Origin: a virus
DNA: 64,000 nt
Strand: one strand, 5' to 3'
IMG/VR virus record: IMGVR_UViG_3300008448_000019
Coordinates: 35,259 to 99,258 of that record
The notes beneath the pieces were generated by a model, which was not told the DNA's origin, made no database searches, and was given only the letters and a program-made list of their open reading frames with translations. Shown here piece after piece: positions 40,474-48,900 of the stretch (position 1 is the stretch's first letter; the number at the start of each line of letters is the position of its first letter). A program made the position numbers and the translations under genes.

Positions 40474-41475
40474 TTATATCCTCTCTAAGCTTAAGTCTAG
40501 TATAGCCTCTCTAAGGCTATCAATTGACTGATTTTTAGTTTTTATGGAACTACGGTATGATTCCAACTGGTTTTTTGCCACCGACAGCCTCTCTAGTGGT
40601 GACATTTCTTCAATCTGGTAAGCAAGATAGGACCAGGAAGGATCAAAGTCCCTAATAGTTGTCCAGTCTGTGACAATTGGTGTGTTTGAGTTAAGAGCCT
40701 GTATATATCGATAGTTCCACCAAGTCCCAAGATTCCTATCCTGAGGTGGAACTAGTAGCCCTAGAGAGTCTTTTATTGTCTTTAGTGAAGTCTCGTCGTG
40801 AACTACTGTCTGAATTAGAGGACGAAAAATAAATGGGTCCACCTTTTTAAGCCATTTTCCGTCACTAGGCACTACAGACCAAAACGGGGCTTTCTCTGAC
40901 ATATCGATGGGTTCCGGGTTTATTAACATAGAGTCAAGATTTAGACCAACAAGTCTTTTTTCTAGGCTGAACCCTAAAGATCTTGCAGCAACAGCAGATT
41001 CGGTCCAAGGTAGGGCAGGATAATAAGTTATAGGCCACACACTAGAGTCAAGTTTTTCGGCTGCAACCTCTATCTTAGTGTATTTTAAAGAATCTTTTGC
41101 ACGTTTGTATTCAGCTCTTTTTGAGTAAAAACGATCAAAGAGTCTAGAAACATCTTTTTTAATGTGGTTTATGCTGTTTTTATATTGCCAAATCTGTTGG
41201 CTATCAGCGACAAGACGAAGCTTCGGTGAGTCAAACATTAAACCTAAAACGTGCATAGCGCCATAGATTTTATTAGCGCTCATGGCTGTGGGTGGTATAA
41301 AACCTAAAAATATAAAGTCAAACTTCTCAAGATCGGACTTAGTCCAAGAAATCTTAGGGGTGGCCCAAGTAACTTCAGCAAACTCCCCTACAGCTTCTGC
41401 AAGAGTGCCAAAAAAACTTACATTTTCTCGTGGATGGCAGTGAGATGATGCCATCCCTGTAAATAAAACTTTCAT
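40474..41475 (-). CDS. GT-B-like glycosyltransferase
   Basis: 333 residues. MKVLFTGMASSHCHPRENVS opens a Rossmann-like N-terminal domain. The C-terminal part, LVPPQDRNLGTWWNYRYIQA then NSNTPIVTDW, looks like the donor-binding end of GT-B enzymes, where an E or D followed by a small-residue region senses the sugar nucleotide. No clear family name. It follows a strong terminator hairpin but may be reached by read-through from the SSB operon. It is one of three glycosyltransferase-like genes; the acceptor (virion protein, DNA or cell-surface glycan) is not indicated by the sequence. Confidence 0.55.
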   Translation of the reverse strand: MKVLFTGMASSHCHPRENVSFFGTLAEAVGEFAEVTWATPKISWTKSDLEKFDFIFLGFIPPTAMSANKIYGAMHVLGLMFDSPKLRLVADSQQIWQYKNSINHIKKDVSRLFDRFYSKRAEYKRAKDSLKYTKIEVAAEKLDSSVWPITYYPALPWTESAVAARSLGFSLEKRLVGLNLDSMLINPEPIDMSEKAPFWSVVPSDGKWLKKVDPFIFRPLIQTVVHDETSLKTIKDSLGLLVPPQDRNLGTWWNYRYIQALNSNTPIVTDWTTIRDFDPSWSYLAYQIEEMSPLERLSVAKNQLESYRSSIKTKNQSIDSLREAILDLSLERI

Positions 41476-41484
41476 GTCAATCCT

Positions 41485-41528
41485 TAGCTAGCAAAAGCGG
41501 GGCACCAATAAGATGCCCCGCCTAGCTA
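41485..41528 (-). terminator. Intrinsic terminator hairpin after the SSB-like gene
   Basis: Arms GCGGGGCA (41497-41504) and TGCCCCGC (41514-41521), extended outward by TAGCTAG (41485-41491) and CTAGCTA (41522-41528). On the minus strand the G+C stem is followed by TTTT, the standard intrinsic layout. It lies between the SSB-like and glycosyltransferase genes. Confidence 0.8.
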
Positions 41529-41533
41529 TTTAT

Positions 41534-42064
41534 TTAGAACGGCTCTTCAGCAGTTATTGGTGAAGATGGTGCTGGTGCTGCTGGTGGTGCTGGTGGTGGT
41601 GGTGGAACTGCAGCTCCAGCAGTTGTAGCTGAAGGAGTTGCAACAGCGCCCTGGTTTGGGAAGTAACGCTTGATTTCGTTACTTTCTGTGCCATTGTAGG
41701 TGCGCTTTCCAAGGGTTGCACGGAAGGTTCTACCGTTTAGTGCCTGCTCAACCTGAGCATTGCTAGGGTTTGCATCCCAGAAGGTACGTCCTAGTCCCAT
41801 CGCGCTAGCCTTCATGAAGAACATGTTCATAGCCTTAGGGTTGTCGGTTGTGACAACTAGCTGATCCCAAACGCGACGCTTAGCGAACGGACCGCCTTGC
41901 ACCTCGTTAGTTACCTTAAACATGACCTTGCCAGTCTTGGTCATAGTAGCTTCGGCTTGAATCACCTTCAGCTCGTAATCACCATCTGGTAGTGGTTCGT
42001 AGTTTGTGCTTCCTCCAGCATCGCCCGCTTTTTGAACGAGGTCTGCCCAGTTAATTGTACTCAT
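41534..42064 (-). CDS. Single-stranded DNA-binding protein-like (DUF669 type)
   Basis: 176 residues. INWADLVQKAGDAGGSTNYE then LPDGDYELKVIQAEATMTKT and GKVMFKVTNEVQGGPFAKRR give the DUF669-type OB-like fold found next to Sak4-like ATPases in phages. A linker rich in Pro and Ala (GAAVPPPPPAPPAAPAPSSP) leads to an acidic end, AEEPF. This resembles the hydrophobic-acidic tip of bacterial SSBs (DDDIPF) that recruits repair proteins. ATG at 42064, nine bases after the ATPase gene. It should coat single-stranded DNA during replication and recombination. Confidence 0.75.
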   Translation of the reverse strand: MSTINWADLVQKAGDAGGSTNYEPLPDGDYELKVIQAEATMTKTGKVMFKVTNEVQGGPFAKRRVWDQLVVTTDNPKAMNMFFMKASAMGLGRTFWDANPSNAQVEQALNGRTFRATLGKRTYNGTESNEIKRYFPNQGAVATPSATTAGAAVPPPPPAPPAAPAPSSPITAEEPF

Positions 42065-42072
42065 TTACTTCC

Positions 42073-42837
42073 TTAACTTGATTTCTTACTTGTTGTAGCC
42101 TTCGCTCCGAAGACCATGTCGAGCATGCGTTCTACGCCGAGATCGCCCTGCTCTACGATTTTCCCTAGACGACCCTGAACACGTTCTCCGGCTTCATACT
42201 CAGGTGTGCGCTCAACATACATGCGACGCACCTGATAAGGAGGCTGAAGTGGATCTGGGTTTGGCATAGTTTCTACCGTGATAGCTCCCAGGATGTCGTA
42301 GAAATACGGGGCCTGAATTGCTAGCTGACCCTGCAGATAAGGACGGTATACGCCATCCTGACCCTTACGAGCCATAGCAGTCAGCACTACAGCCTCAAGA
42401 GGCTGAGTTGGGTGCATTGTTAGGTCACGAAGGTCACGAAGTAGTGCACCCATGTGGCGAAGTAGCTCGCCCCACTGCTGCATCTTCATTTGTTCGGTCC
42501 CTGCAATATTGTCCATGCACTTGACCTGCAACTCAGAGATTGAGTCGATGATCAAGGACTTGAACTGGTGCTTACCTGACTGAAGCCACTGGAAAGCTTT
42601 AATGACTACATCGTAGTCACGGACCTGGACCACAACAGTGTCCCAAGTCCCGTCTGCCTGTGGAGGTTCTTCAGTCAAAGGGTCCCAGTACTTAACATTG
42701 ATTGGTAGGAAGCGATGGCCTCCCTCAACATCAAGCATTAGGCGTGGGTATGGAGCTGTTACAGCAAAGCTGGACTTGCCAACCTTTGATTCGCCATAAA
42801 CCATAATTGTTAAACTGCGATCAACTGCATTACTCAT
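42073..42837 (-). CDS. Sak4-like RecA-fold ATPase (phage recombinase)
   Basis: 254 residues, ATG overlapping the nuclease stop (TAATG). Walker A is GESKVGKSSF (residues 15-24), followed by PRLMLDVEGGHRFLP. Walker B is SLIIDSISEL near 95-104. This matches the AAA_24/Sak4 group of phage ATPases that load or act as RecA-like single-strand annealing proteins together with an SSB. The adjacent genes, a Cas4/RecB-like nuclease on one side and a DUF669 SSB on the other, form the usual recombination module. Confidence 0.82.
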   Translation of the reverse strand: MSNAVDRSLTIMVYGESKVGKSSFAVTAPYPRLMLDVEGGHRFLPINVKYWDPLTEEPPQADGTWDTVVVQVRDYDVVIKAFQWLQSGKHQFKSLIIDSISELQVKCMDNIAGTEQMKMQQWGELLRHMGALLRDLRDLTMHPTQPLEAVVLTAMARKGQDGVYRPYLQGQLAIQAPYFYDILGAITVETMPNPDPLQPPYQVRRMYVERTPEYEAGERVQGRLGKIVEQGDLGVERMLDMVFGAKATTSKKSS

Positions 42838-43775
42838 TACTCACTTCCTTTCTGTTCACTTGATTGATAATAACCGTACGGGTCGGCGACCACGAACGCA
42901 TCACTAATTGCTGCTTCGGCGGCGGAACCGTCGTCGAATAGCGGGCAAGTAGCGAAGAATTGGCACTTCCACTTGCAGTCCTTACTTGGAGTAGGGTATG
43001 CATTTTTGTAGTGGCTCTCTCCAGCATCCAACGCGTCGCGGACGCGTAGCATGTCTTCGAGTGTGCCTTCTAGTTGCTCTAGAAAAGCTCTTAATGTAAA
43101 TCTGTTGTGGCGTACTTCAATCTGATCGTAGAACGGTGGCTTAGCATAAGCACCGCGCTTTACTTTACGAAGCATTGTGAAGATAGCACCGTCAGTTCTA
43201 TTGCCATCTTCTGCACTCTGAACTTCGTCCAGAAGCATGTAAGTCTTGACCTGCTCATTCATGTGAGCCATAGCACCAAAGTCAGAGAAGGATCCACCAA
43301 CAGTTTTGAAGTCACGAATCATGCGAGCCCCGTCGATCTTACGACGGACGCGCATATCAATCTTTCCCTGAAGAATAACCTTGCCATCCATCATTGGACG
43401 CTCAAGAATTTCTTCTGTAGAGATCATCTCAAGCTCAGCATCAATGCCCTCAAGCTCTACCCACTCTAGGTAGCCTTCTAGCATCACGCGTCCCAGCTCT
43501 GCTTCAGTTTCCAAGCTGCTTGTGTCACGGTACTCGTCAGTGAGTTTCTTTAGGTCTTCCTTCACTAAATCAGCGTGTGCATCCAGTAAGGGCTGGCCGG
43601 TCGAGTAATAACGATCCAGGGCTTCGTGAATGCGAGACCCCAAAGCGAGAGCACCAGTAAAGTCTTGCATCTTAGGACGCAACCGGCGGTAGTAAGTTAG
43701 CCACCAACGACGTCGGCAGTCTTTGAATGTTTGAATCTCTGAGTTAGAGATTCTGATTGGTTCTGTAGTTGTCAT
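42837..43775 (-). CDS. PD-(D/E)XK exonuclease (Cas4/RecB-like) with Fe-S cysteines
   Basis: 312 residues. ISNSEIQTFKDCRRRWWLTY opens the protein. The nuclease core is LQGKIDMRVRR and MIRDFKTVGG, giving the D...DxK site, with NEQVKTYMLL (QxxxY motif) after it. Four cysteines, one near residue 17 and three in KDCKWKCQFFATC near the end, are placed as in Cas4/AddB-type [4Fe-4S] nucleases. It should resect DNA ends to supply the Sak4 ATPase. Starts at the stop of the SNF2 gene, so the operon is tightly coupled. Confidence 0.85.
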   Translation of the reverse strand: MTTTEPIRISNSEIQTFKDCRRRWWLTYYRRLRPKMQDFTGALALGSRIHEALDRYYSTGQPLLDAHADLVKEDLKKLTDEYRDTSSLETEAELGRVMLEGYLEWVELEGIDAELEMISTEEILERPMMDGKVILQGKIDMRVRRKIDGARMIRDFKTVGGSFSDFGAMAHMNEQVKTYMLLDEVQSAEDGNRTDGAIFTMLRKVKRGAYAKPPFYDQIEVRHNRFTLRAFLEQLEGTLEDMLRVRDALDAGESHYKNAYPTPSKDCKWKCQFFATCPLFDDGSAAEAAISDAFVVADPYGYYQSSEQKGSE

Positions 43776-45592
43776 TATGTATTCGGCATTCCGTTCTTTA
43801 GCATCTCAAGTAGTTTTGCTCTATCTTTAACTATTTCGTCGAAGTTGTCTGACTTAACATCTAGAGCTTCGATAACTCTTTCTTCTATGCTGCCTTCTGT
43901 AACGTAATCGGTGATAATAATTGAGTCATGGATCTCAGAGCCGATTCGGTGAACTCTATCTAGAGCCTGACGATAGTCGACAAGAGACCATGGTCTTTGA
44001 AGCATAACAAGACGACGTGCCTTTGTCAAGGTAACTCCAACACCACCCGCCTGGGCAGTGAAAAGGATCCACTTAGTCTTACCGTTCTGGAAGTCATCAA
44101 TAGATTTTTGTCTCTCATCGGCGTCTTGAGCACCAGTAATAAGACCGTGGGATATCCCTTCTTTTGTTAGTCGGGCACTTAGTAGCTCGATAAGCTGCCT
44201 AGATACCGCGCAAACAGCTACAGAGTCGTCCCCAAAATCGCCATTTTCCATGTCATCCATAAGAGCATCGACTTTACAGGACGGGTCTGACAATATTACT
44301 TTTTCTTCTCCAGACTCAGAAACCTCTATCTGGGCATAGGCGCTAGCAAACTGAAGCAGACGTAACGTTTGAGTCAGTGGGTTGGGGGCAACTAAAGCAT
44401 CTCCAGTAAGACCGGAGTCTTCGTCGGCTCCCAGCATGGCAATCATGTTTTCTAGCATCTGCTTATAAGCCTTGAGCTGCTTAGCGCCCATCTCGACGTC
44501 ACGGCGCTCGGTCATAACCTTAGGTAGCCAAGGCAGAACCTTGGCTTTCAACATGCGACGCATACGAGGATTGATGCCAGCATAGAACTCATCTGTCATG
44601 GCTGGCTTTAGGCCGATAACCATCATTCCGCCGAAGGCGTTTATCATGGTGTTTACGTATCGGTCAATCCACTTGGTTTTGCTCGGCCACTCTCTAGGAT
44701 CTAGCCAATGAAGGATGGGCCACAAGTCAACTACGTCATTAGCAATGGGGGTTCCAGTAAGTGCATACCTAATATCTGCGGTACCTGTTGCGGCCCAAAG
44801 CGCTCTAGTCTGCTTGCTTTTGGGGTCCTTAGATCTGTGAATCTCATCAGCAACTACGGACCTAAAGTCAATAAGGTTTAGCTCACGAGGGTGCACCTCA
44901 CACCTGGCTAGGGTGACTCGTGAGTCGTGCCCACCGCAGTCTTCACATCTAGCAAGTGCTATAGACCCATAAGAAAGCAACTTAGAGTGAGTTCGCAATG
45001 ACTCCCAGTTAATTACATAGACATCGGCTTTTTCCTCAAAAGCTTTTCGCCTCTGCGTGGCACTGCCCTTAACAACAGAAACGTTTACTCCGGGCCACCA
45101 CCTATCGAACTCTCGTTCCCAGTTACTCTTTAGGGTGTTTGGGCAAACAATGAGCGCAGGGAAAACTTCGTCTCCGGCATCAAACATCTTCTTTAGAGCT
45201 CGAATAGCCTGAGCGGTTTTACCTAGTCCGGGCTCATCTGCAAGGAGCGCTCTACGAGACTTAACAAGAAAATCTACACCAGCTCTCTGATGTGGGAAAA
45301 GATCGGCGTCTCCCTCAGACTGCTCTTCTATGTCCCTAAGAAGATTACTTGGGTCTATTCGAGATTCTCTCTCACTCTTAGCCCAGGCGGCTAGCCGAGG
45401 ACCAATAGTCAGCTCATCTTTAAAAGTAGATCGTAAGGCTAAGCAGCCAGTCCACGATACAGGAATACGCCAAACTTGATCTTTAGCACTCCAAGCAGAA
45501 CCAGGAAGCGCTCTACATATCTCCTTTAGTCGCCACTCAGCGTTAATTTGGATATGATCAGCGGACTCATCAAGTTCAACATAAACAGGCAC
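43775..45592 (-). CDS. SNF2-family DNA helicase/ATPase
   Basis: 605 residues from a GTG with GGAGG five bases upstream. Helicase motifs in order: LFPHQRAGVDFLVKS (Q-like motif), LLADEPGLGKTAQAI (I, near residues 113-128), VVADEIHRSKD (II), ALTGTPIANDVVDLW (III), ILFTAQAGGVGVTLTKA (V) and DYRQALDRVHRIG (VI, near 540). The DEIH box and the CEDCGGH cysteine segment around residue 213 are typical of phage SNF2 proteins. It likely remodels DNA or displaces proteins during replication and recombination. First gene of a five-gene block, with a good promoter in front. Confidence 0.9.
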   Translation of the reverse strand: MPVYVELDESADHIQINAEWRLKEICRALPGSAWSAKDQVWRIPVSWTGCLALRSTFKDELTIGPRLAAWAKSERESRIDPSNLLRDIEEQSEGDADLFPHQRAGVDFLVKSRRALLADEPGLGKTAQAIRALKKMFDAGDEVFPALIVCPNTLKSNWEREFDRWWPGVNVSVVKGSATQRRKAFEEKADVYVINWESLRTHSKLLSYGSIALARCEDCGGHDSRVTLARCEVHPRELNLIDFRSVVADEIHRSKDPKSKQTRALWAATGTADIRYALTGTPIANDVVDLWPILHWLDPREWPSKTKWIDRYVNTMINAFGGMMVIGLKPAMTDEFYAGINPRMRRMLKAKVLPWLPKVMTERRDVEMGAKQLKAYKQMLENMIAMLGADEDSGLTGDALVAPNPLTQTLRLLQFASAYAQIEVSESGEEKVILSDPSCKVDALMDDMENGDFGDDSVAVCAVSRQLIELLSARLTKEGISHGLITGAQDADERQKSIDDFQNGKTKWILFTAQAGGVGVTLTKARRLVMLQRPWSLVDYRQALDRVHRIGSEIHDSIIITDYVTEGSIEERVIEALDVKSDNFDEIVKDRAKLLEMLKNGMPNT

Positions 45593-45622
45593 TAGGCCTC
45601 CATCTCGTCATTTCGTATTTAT

Positions 45623-45651
45623 ATATTATCAGAAAAAAATGTTTCGTGCAA
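45623..45651 (-). promoter_or_regulatory. Sigma70-type promoter of the SNF2/recombination operon
   Basis: On the minus strand TTGCAC (45646-45651), a 17-base spacer and TAATAT (45623-45628), 31 bases before the GTG of the SNF2 gene. The promoter is itself enclosed by an imperfect inverted repeat (TTATCA at 45626 and TGATAA ending at 45665) that could terminate the upstream resolvase transcript. Confidence 0.65.
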
Positions 45652-45668
45652 CTGTTTTTTGATAATAC

Positions 45669-46136
45669 CTATCTTTCTAGCAACTTTATTGGTTTCCAGC
45701 CAAGTTTTACAAGTCTTAGTAGAGCGTGTCGAATAGCATCTAATGCGTGACCCTCTCCTCCACGGTGCCAATACTCTAGAAACTTTAAAGCCTCGTTCGG
45801 GAACATGGCCTTGGCATCAGCAGGAGCCTGAAAAACTATATCCTCTGGCTGCCGGCCAGCGTCTAACATGCACTGCTTTAAAATCCCTATCTGCTCTAGG
45901 CTATAGGGCGACTGAGAATTACGCAAGGTCTGGGCATTTATGGTGAAGCGCTCGCACACTATAGACAGGTTTTCAGCCATCTCCGGGTTGCTCAAAACGG
46001 CCCGTATAGGCTCTGCATATTCATGCTGTTGGAACTCCCCAGACCACTCTAAAACGGGCTCCTGGCCCGTCTGGAGGCTAAATAGGGCCATTCCAGTGGC
46101 CTTCCCAGGGTCTACGGATAGCACGTATTTAGTCAT
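45669..46136 (-). CDS. RuvC-like Holliday junction resolvase
   Basis: 155 residues from the ATG at 46136 (MTKYVLSVDPGKATGMALF); a longer frame to 46208 overlaps another small gene and adds no family sequence. RNase H-fold acidic residues are visible in VLSVDPGKATG (D), IVCERF (E) and the C-terminal GGEGHALDAIRHALLRL (H, D). This is the layout of phage RuvC-like resolvases, which cut branched DNA before packaging. The start overlaps the stop of the 34-residue gene as ATGA. It completes the polymerase to resolvase block on the minus strand. Confidence 0.8.
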   Translation of the reverse strand: MTKYVLSVDPGKATGMALFSLQTGQEPVLEWSGEFQQHEYAEPIRAVLSNPEMAENLSIVCERFTINAQTLRNSQSPYSLEQIGILKQCMLDAGRQPEDIVFQAPADAKAMFPNEALKFLEYWHRGGEGHALDAIRHALLRLVKLGWKPIKLLER

Positions 46137-46237
46137 CTTTTTGCCTGCCTCTCTAGGTAGCACTGGGGGCAATAGCTGCCAGTAAACCTGACTCGATGTC
46201 TCCTGCAAGGGTAGCCAATATTACGTTTTTTACGCAT
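46133..46237 (-). CDS. 34-residue Cys-rich protein, putative zinc finger
   Basis: A short frame beginning MRKKRNIGYPCRRHRVRF and ending CPQCYLERQAKR. It starts inside the last codons of the polymerase gene (8-base overlap) and its TGA overlaps the ATG of the RuvC-like gene (ATGA), so both junctions show translational coupling. Cys11, His14, Cys23 and Cys26 form a possible zinc-binding set (CxxH...CxxC). The basic composition fits nucleic-acid binding. No family recognised, and it is below normal gene-calling size limits, but the double overlap argues that it is real. Confidence 0.55.
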   Translation of the reverse strand: MRKKRNIGYPCRRHRVRFTGSYCPQCYLERQAKR

Positions 46238-48056
46238 ATTTTGAGCCCCAGTTTTCTAGAGGACCGTCAACATCAGCGGTAAGAGGGACCTTCCAAAGCT
46301 GGCCTGCCGTTGTCATGCACTGCTTAACAATCTTCTTTATCTCCTCTGCTTCACCTCTAGGAGCGTTCAGAACAATTTCATCGTGAACAGGCACAATCAA
46401 ATATTCAGTCAGATCGGCTTGGTCAAGTTTTATAAGATTTGACTTAAAGACTTCTGCAGCACCACCTTGAATCAGATAGTTAACAAGAGTATAGACACGA
46501 TCGTCGTCACAGGGGATTCTTCTACCAGTCCAAGTATTGACATACCCCTGGCCTTCTGACTGAAGCTTGCGCATCCCTTGATCTTCTATCTCGCGTTGGA
46601 ATCTTTGCATCCCTGGGAATCTTTTATCAAAAGCATTAGACACCGCACGCATCTGCTCTTCCGGAACACCGGCGGTCAAAGCCTGCTTAGCAACACCAGC
46701 GCCGTAAAGACGTCCGTACACTACTCCCTTAATTAGTGCACGTCGCTTGTCTGATTTTTGCATACCTGGATCTTGGTATATCTCTCTACCAATTTCCGTA
46801 AACGGATCCGATCCAGTTGCATCTGCAAGATTAAAAAGCTGAATTAGGTTTGGATCTTTAGACAAGGATGCAAACATTCTAAACTCAACCTGGTCAAGGT
46901 CGGAAGTTACAATTACGTGGTCATCATCTTTTGGTAGGAACGCTCTGCGCACTGTGTCGTCACCCTTAGGTAGAGTTTGCAGAGCAGGGTTTTGAATTGA
47001 CATACGTCCGGTACGAGCACCCATAGTCTTTACAGATGGGTGAACAAAGCCATCTACGTTGTCATTTAAGAAGTTTAAGAAATACGTGCTTGCAAGTTTT
47101 CCAGCTTTTCTATACTTAAGTGCCGTCTCTGCAAGTTGCTTAATCTCAGGGGTGCCATTGATCACTAAGAATTTTAGCTGGTCCGCCGAAGCAGACTTTT
47201 GACCGGTCTCCGTGCGCTCCGTAATCTCAGCGCCTAACTCTTCAAACTGCTGAACTAGTTGTTGGTTACTTCCAATAGATAGACCGTTGTAGGCAGATTT
47301 AGCCCAGTCTTTTACTTGATCTGTATAGCCAAGAAGTTCATCATATTTTTTCTGCGAATACGCTAAGTCTACGCGTGCCCCATTTAGCTCCATACGAGTA
47401 ACTATTCGACGAGTATTCATTTCTAATTCGTACGGGATGCTGTAAGAAGCTCCAGGTGCAAATTTAGGCCAGAACTTCTCCCAAAGCCGCATCGTAAGAA
47501 CAGGGTCTAAAGCGCCATAGGCCCAGTAGGGCTCAAACATTACTGGAACAGATCCCCAAGTCCAACCGTTGTCCATAAGACCCTCATCCAAAACACTTTG
47601 AAGTCGTGCAGCCTGAGGATCTATATACTGCTGAGTTAGCTTTTTCAGTGCTCCAGAACCCAGAGGGTCGAGCAGCTGAGCCATAATCATTGTGTCGTGT
47701 GCACGGTGCCAAGGTATAGACCACTCAGATTGAATGTCAAACCATCTGGCTTCGAAGGCGACATTGTGGCAGACAATAGGGCCATCAAATTTTTCCATCG
47801 CTTCGTAGAAGACGCCCTTCCACTGATCCCAGGGGATTGACCAACCGGTCATAGCGTCGCCAACTTGAACTAGACGCAGGCGGCCGTGCCAAGGAGAGAG
47901 CGCATGAGCGCGGGGCTTGCCAGGAAGCTCTCCGGTTTCAGTGTCAATAGCAATAGCATTATGCGGTCGACTCTGCCCCAACCAGGACAGAAACTTTTGA
48001 GCCTCATCAACGCTGTTGACTAGGTTTAGCTGAACTCCCTCTAGTCCTGATGTCAT
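46230..48056 (-). CDS. Family A DNA polymerase with 3'-5' exonuclease domain
   Basis: 608 residues, ATG at 48056. The exonuclease domain has AIDTETGELPG (motif I, near 34-44), IVCHNVAFEARWF (motif II, near 95) and YGALDPVLTMRLW (motif III region). The polymerase domain has VTSDLDQVEFRMFA (motif A, near residue 384), RRALIKGVVYGRLYGAG (motif B, near 438) and VPVHDEIVL (motif C, near 553). The 5'-3' exonuclease domain of Pol I is absent, as usual for phage enzymes. Motif II has HNVAFEARW in place of the usual aspartate-rich string, but the fold is clear. Main replicative polymerase. Confidence 0.93.
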   Translation of the reverse strand: MTSGLEGVQLNLVNSVDEAQKFLSWLGQSRPHNAIAIDTETGELPGKPRAHALSPWHGRLRLVQVGDAMTGWSIPWDQWKGVFYEAMEKFDGPIVCHNVAFEARWFDIQSEWSIPWHRAHDTMIMAQLLDPLGSGALKKLTQQYIDPQAARLQSVLDEGLMDNGWTWGSVPVMFEPYWAYGALDPVLTMRLWEKFWPKFAPGASYSIPYELEMNTRRIVTRMELNGARVDLAYSQKKYDELLGYTDQVKDWAKSAYNGLSIGSNQQLVQQFEELGAEITERTETGQKSASADQLKFLVINGTPEIKQLAETALKYRKAGKLASTYFLNFLNDNVDGFVHPSVKTMGARTGRMSIQNPALQTLPKGDDTVRRAFLPKDDDHVIVTSDLDQVEFRMFASLSKDPNLIQLFNLADATGSDPFTEIGREIYQDPGMQKSDKRRALIKGVVYGRLYGAGVAKQALTAGVPEEQMRAVSNAFDKRFPGMQRFQREIEDQGMRKLQSEGQGYVNTWTGRRIPCDDDRVYTLVNYLIQGGAAEVFKSNLIKLDQADLTEYLIVPVHDEIVLNAPRGEAEEIKKIVKQCMTTAGQLWKVPLTADVDGPLENWGSKYA

Positions 48057-48087
48057 TTTTGTCGTTTCGTTCGGTGTTAGTTTGCCC

Positions 48088-48558
48088 CTAAGGGATTATC
48101 TCGTAATTGTATACGTTTGCAATGTCAGAGTCAAGTTTAGAGGCCTCTTCCAATAAGCGCTGCGCCACGGAGGTTAGGTATTTAGCATCGTTATTGTCAT
48201 ATTTATATAAAGCATCAAGTACAGCTTCAGGCTTTTCCGAGACCTGAGCCCAGTAGCGGTATTTTTCTGGGAATATCAGCTCAATACTATCGTCCGGATC
48301 ACAGTCTGGGCAGGGCACTGCTTTTGGGGAAAGACTGGATGCTGACGCCTCTTGCAGACTGTATCTGTCTACCAGCGGGCAGGCAGCACCGTGAAAAACT
48401 AAGGAAACCCCTATTCTTGAAAGAATGTAGGATCCGCTTTCAGTTCTGTAAAGCTCAAACTCGATCCAACGAAGAGAATTTCTGCTTTCCGAGGTAGACT
48501 TAGCTAAAAGAACTCCATTAAATTGTAAAGTTCTATTTCTATCTTTTACCTCAAACAT
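48088..48558 (-). CDS. Hypothetical phage protein
   Basis: 156 residues. The N-terminal half looks like a beta-rich domain (TLQFNGVLLAKSTSES, LRWIEFELYRTESGSYILSR, GVSLVFHG). It is followed by a PCPDCDPDD segment and a helical C-terminus (LTSVAQRLLEEASKLDSDIA). I do not recognise the family. ATG at 48558. It lies between the polymerase and the tail genes on the same strand, so it could belong to either block. Function unknown. Confidence 0.5.
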   Translation of the reverse strand: MFEVKDRNRTLQFNGVLLAKSTSESRNSLRWIEFELYRTESGSYILSRIGVSLVFHGAACPLVDRYSLQEASASSLSPKAVPCPDCDPDDSIELIFPEKYRYWAQVSEKPEAVLDALYKYDNNDAKYLTSVAQRLLEEASKLDSDIANVYNYEIIP

Positions 48559-48568
48559 TTGATATTTA

Positions 48569-48898
48569 CTATTCGGTTACTGCCGGTGGTTGGAACGCGG
48601 GTACAGCAGAAACTGAAGCGGCATAGTTAATACCAGAAGCAAAATCAGAAAGATCTGCCTCCGTGAGGCCTAAAAAGCCTAAAGACGTGTCTACAGAAGC
48701 AACAAAATCTTCTAAATATGTTTTATATAGTTCTGCATATTCAACACCAAGCCCCGGGTTTATTGCTTGAACTTCTTCAAAGCTTACAAGTTGCCTGTGT
48801 ATCTCGGTGCCGTTAATGGATACAACCCTAAAAATTCTAGGAAAGCTACGTATAGTATTAGTCGTCATTTCTATCGTGTATACGACGTTGGGTTCCAT
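48569..48898 (-). CDS. Hypothetical protein after the S74 tail protein gene
   Basis: 109 residues, ATG at 48898, two bases from the stop of the tail gene. Begins VYTIEMTTNTIRSFPRIFRV, then a helical middle (EVQAINPGLGVEYAELYKTYLEDF). The spacing suggests that it is translated with the tail protein and could assist its folding or attachment. No known family is recognised. Confidence 0.45.
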   Translation of the reverse strand: MEPNVVYTIEMTTNTIRSFPRIFRVVSINGTEIHRQLVSFEEVQAINPGLGVEYAELYKTYLEDFVASVDTSLGFLGLTEADLSDFASGINYAASVSAVPAFQPPAVTE

Positions 48899-48900
48899 AT

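Noticed and set aside
46137-46208. Longer N-terminus for the RuvC-like protein
   Set aside because: It would overlap the 34-residue frame and carries no family sequence; the ATG at 46136 overlaps the small gene stop as ATGA.
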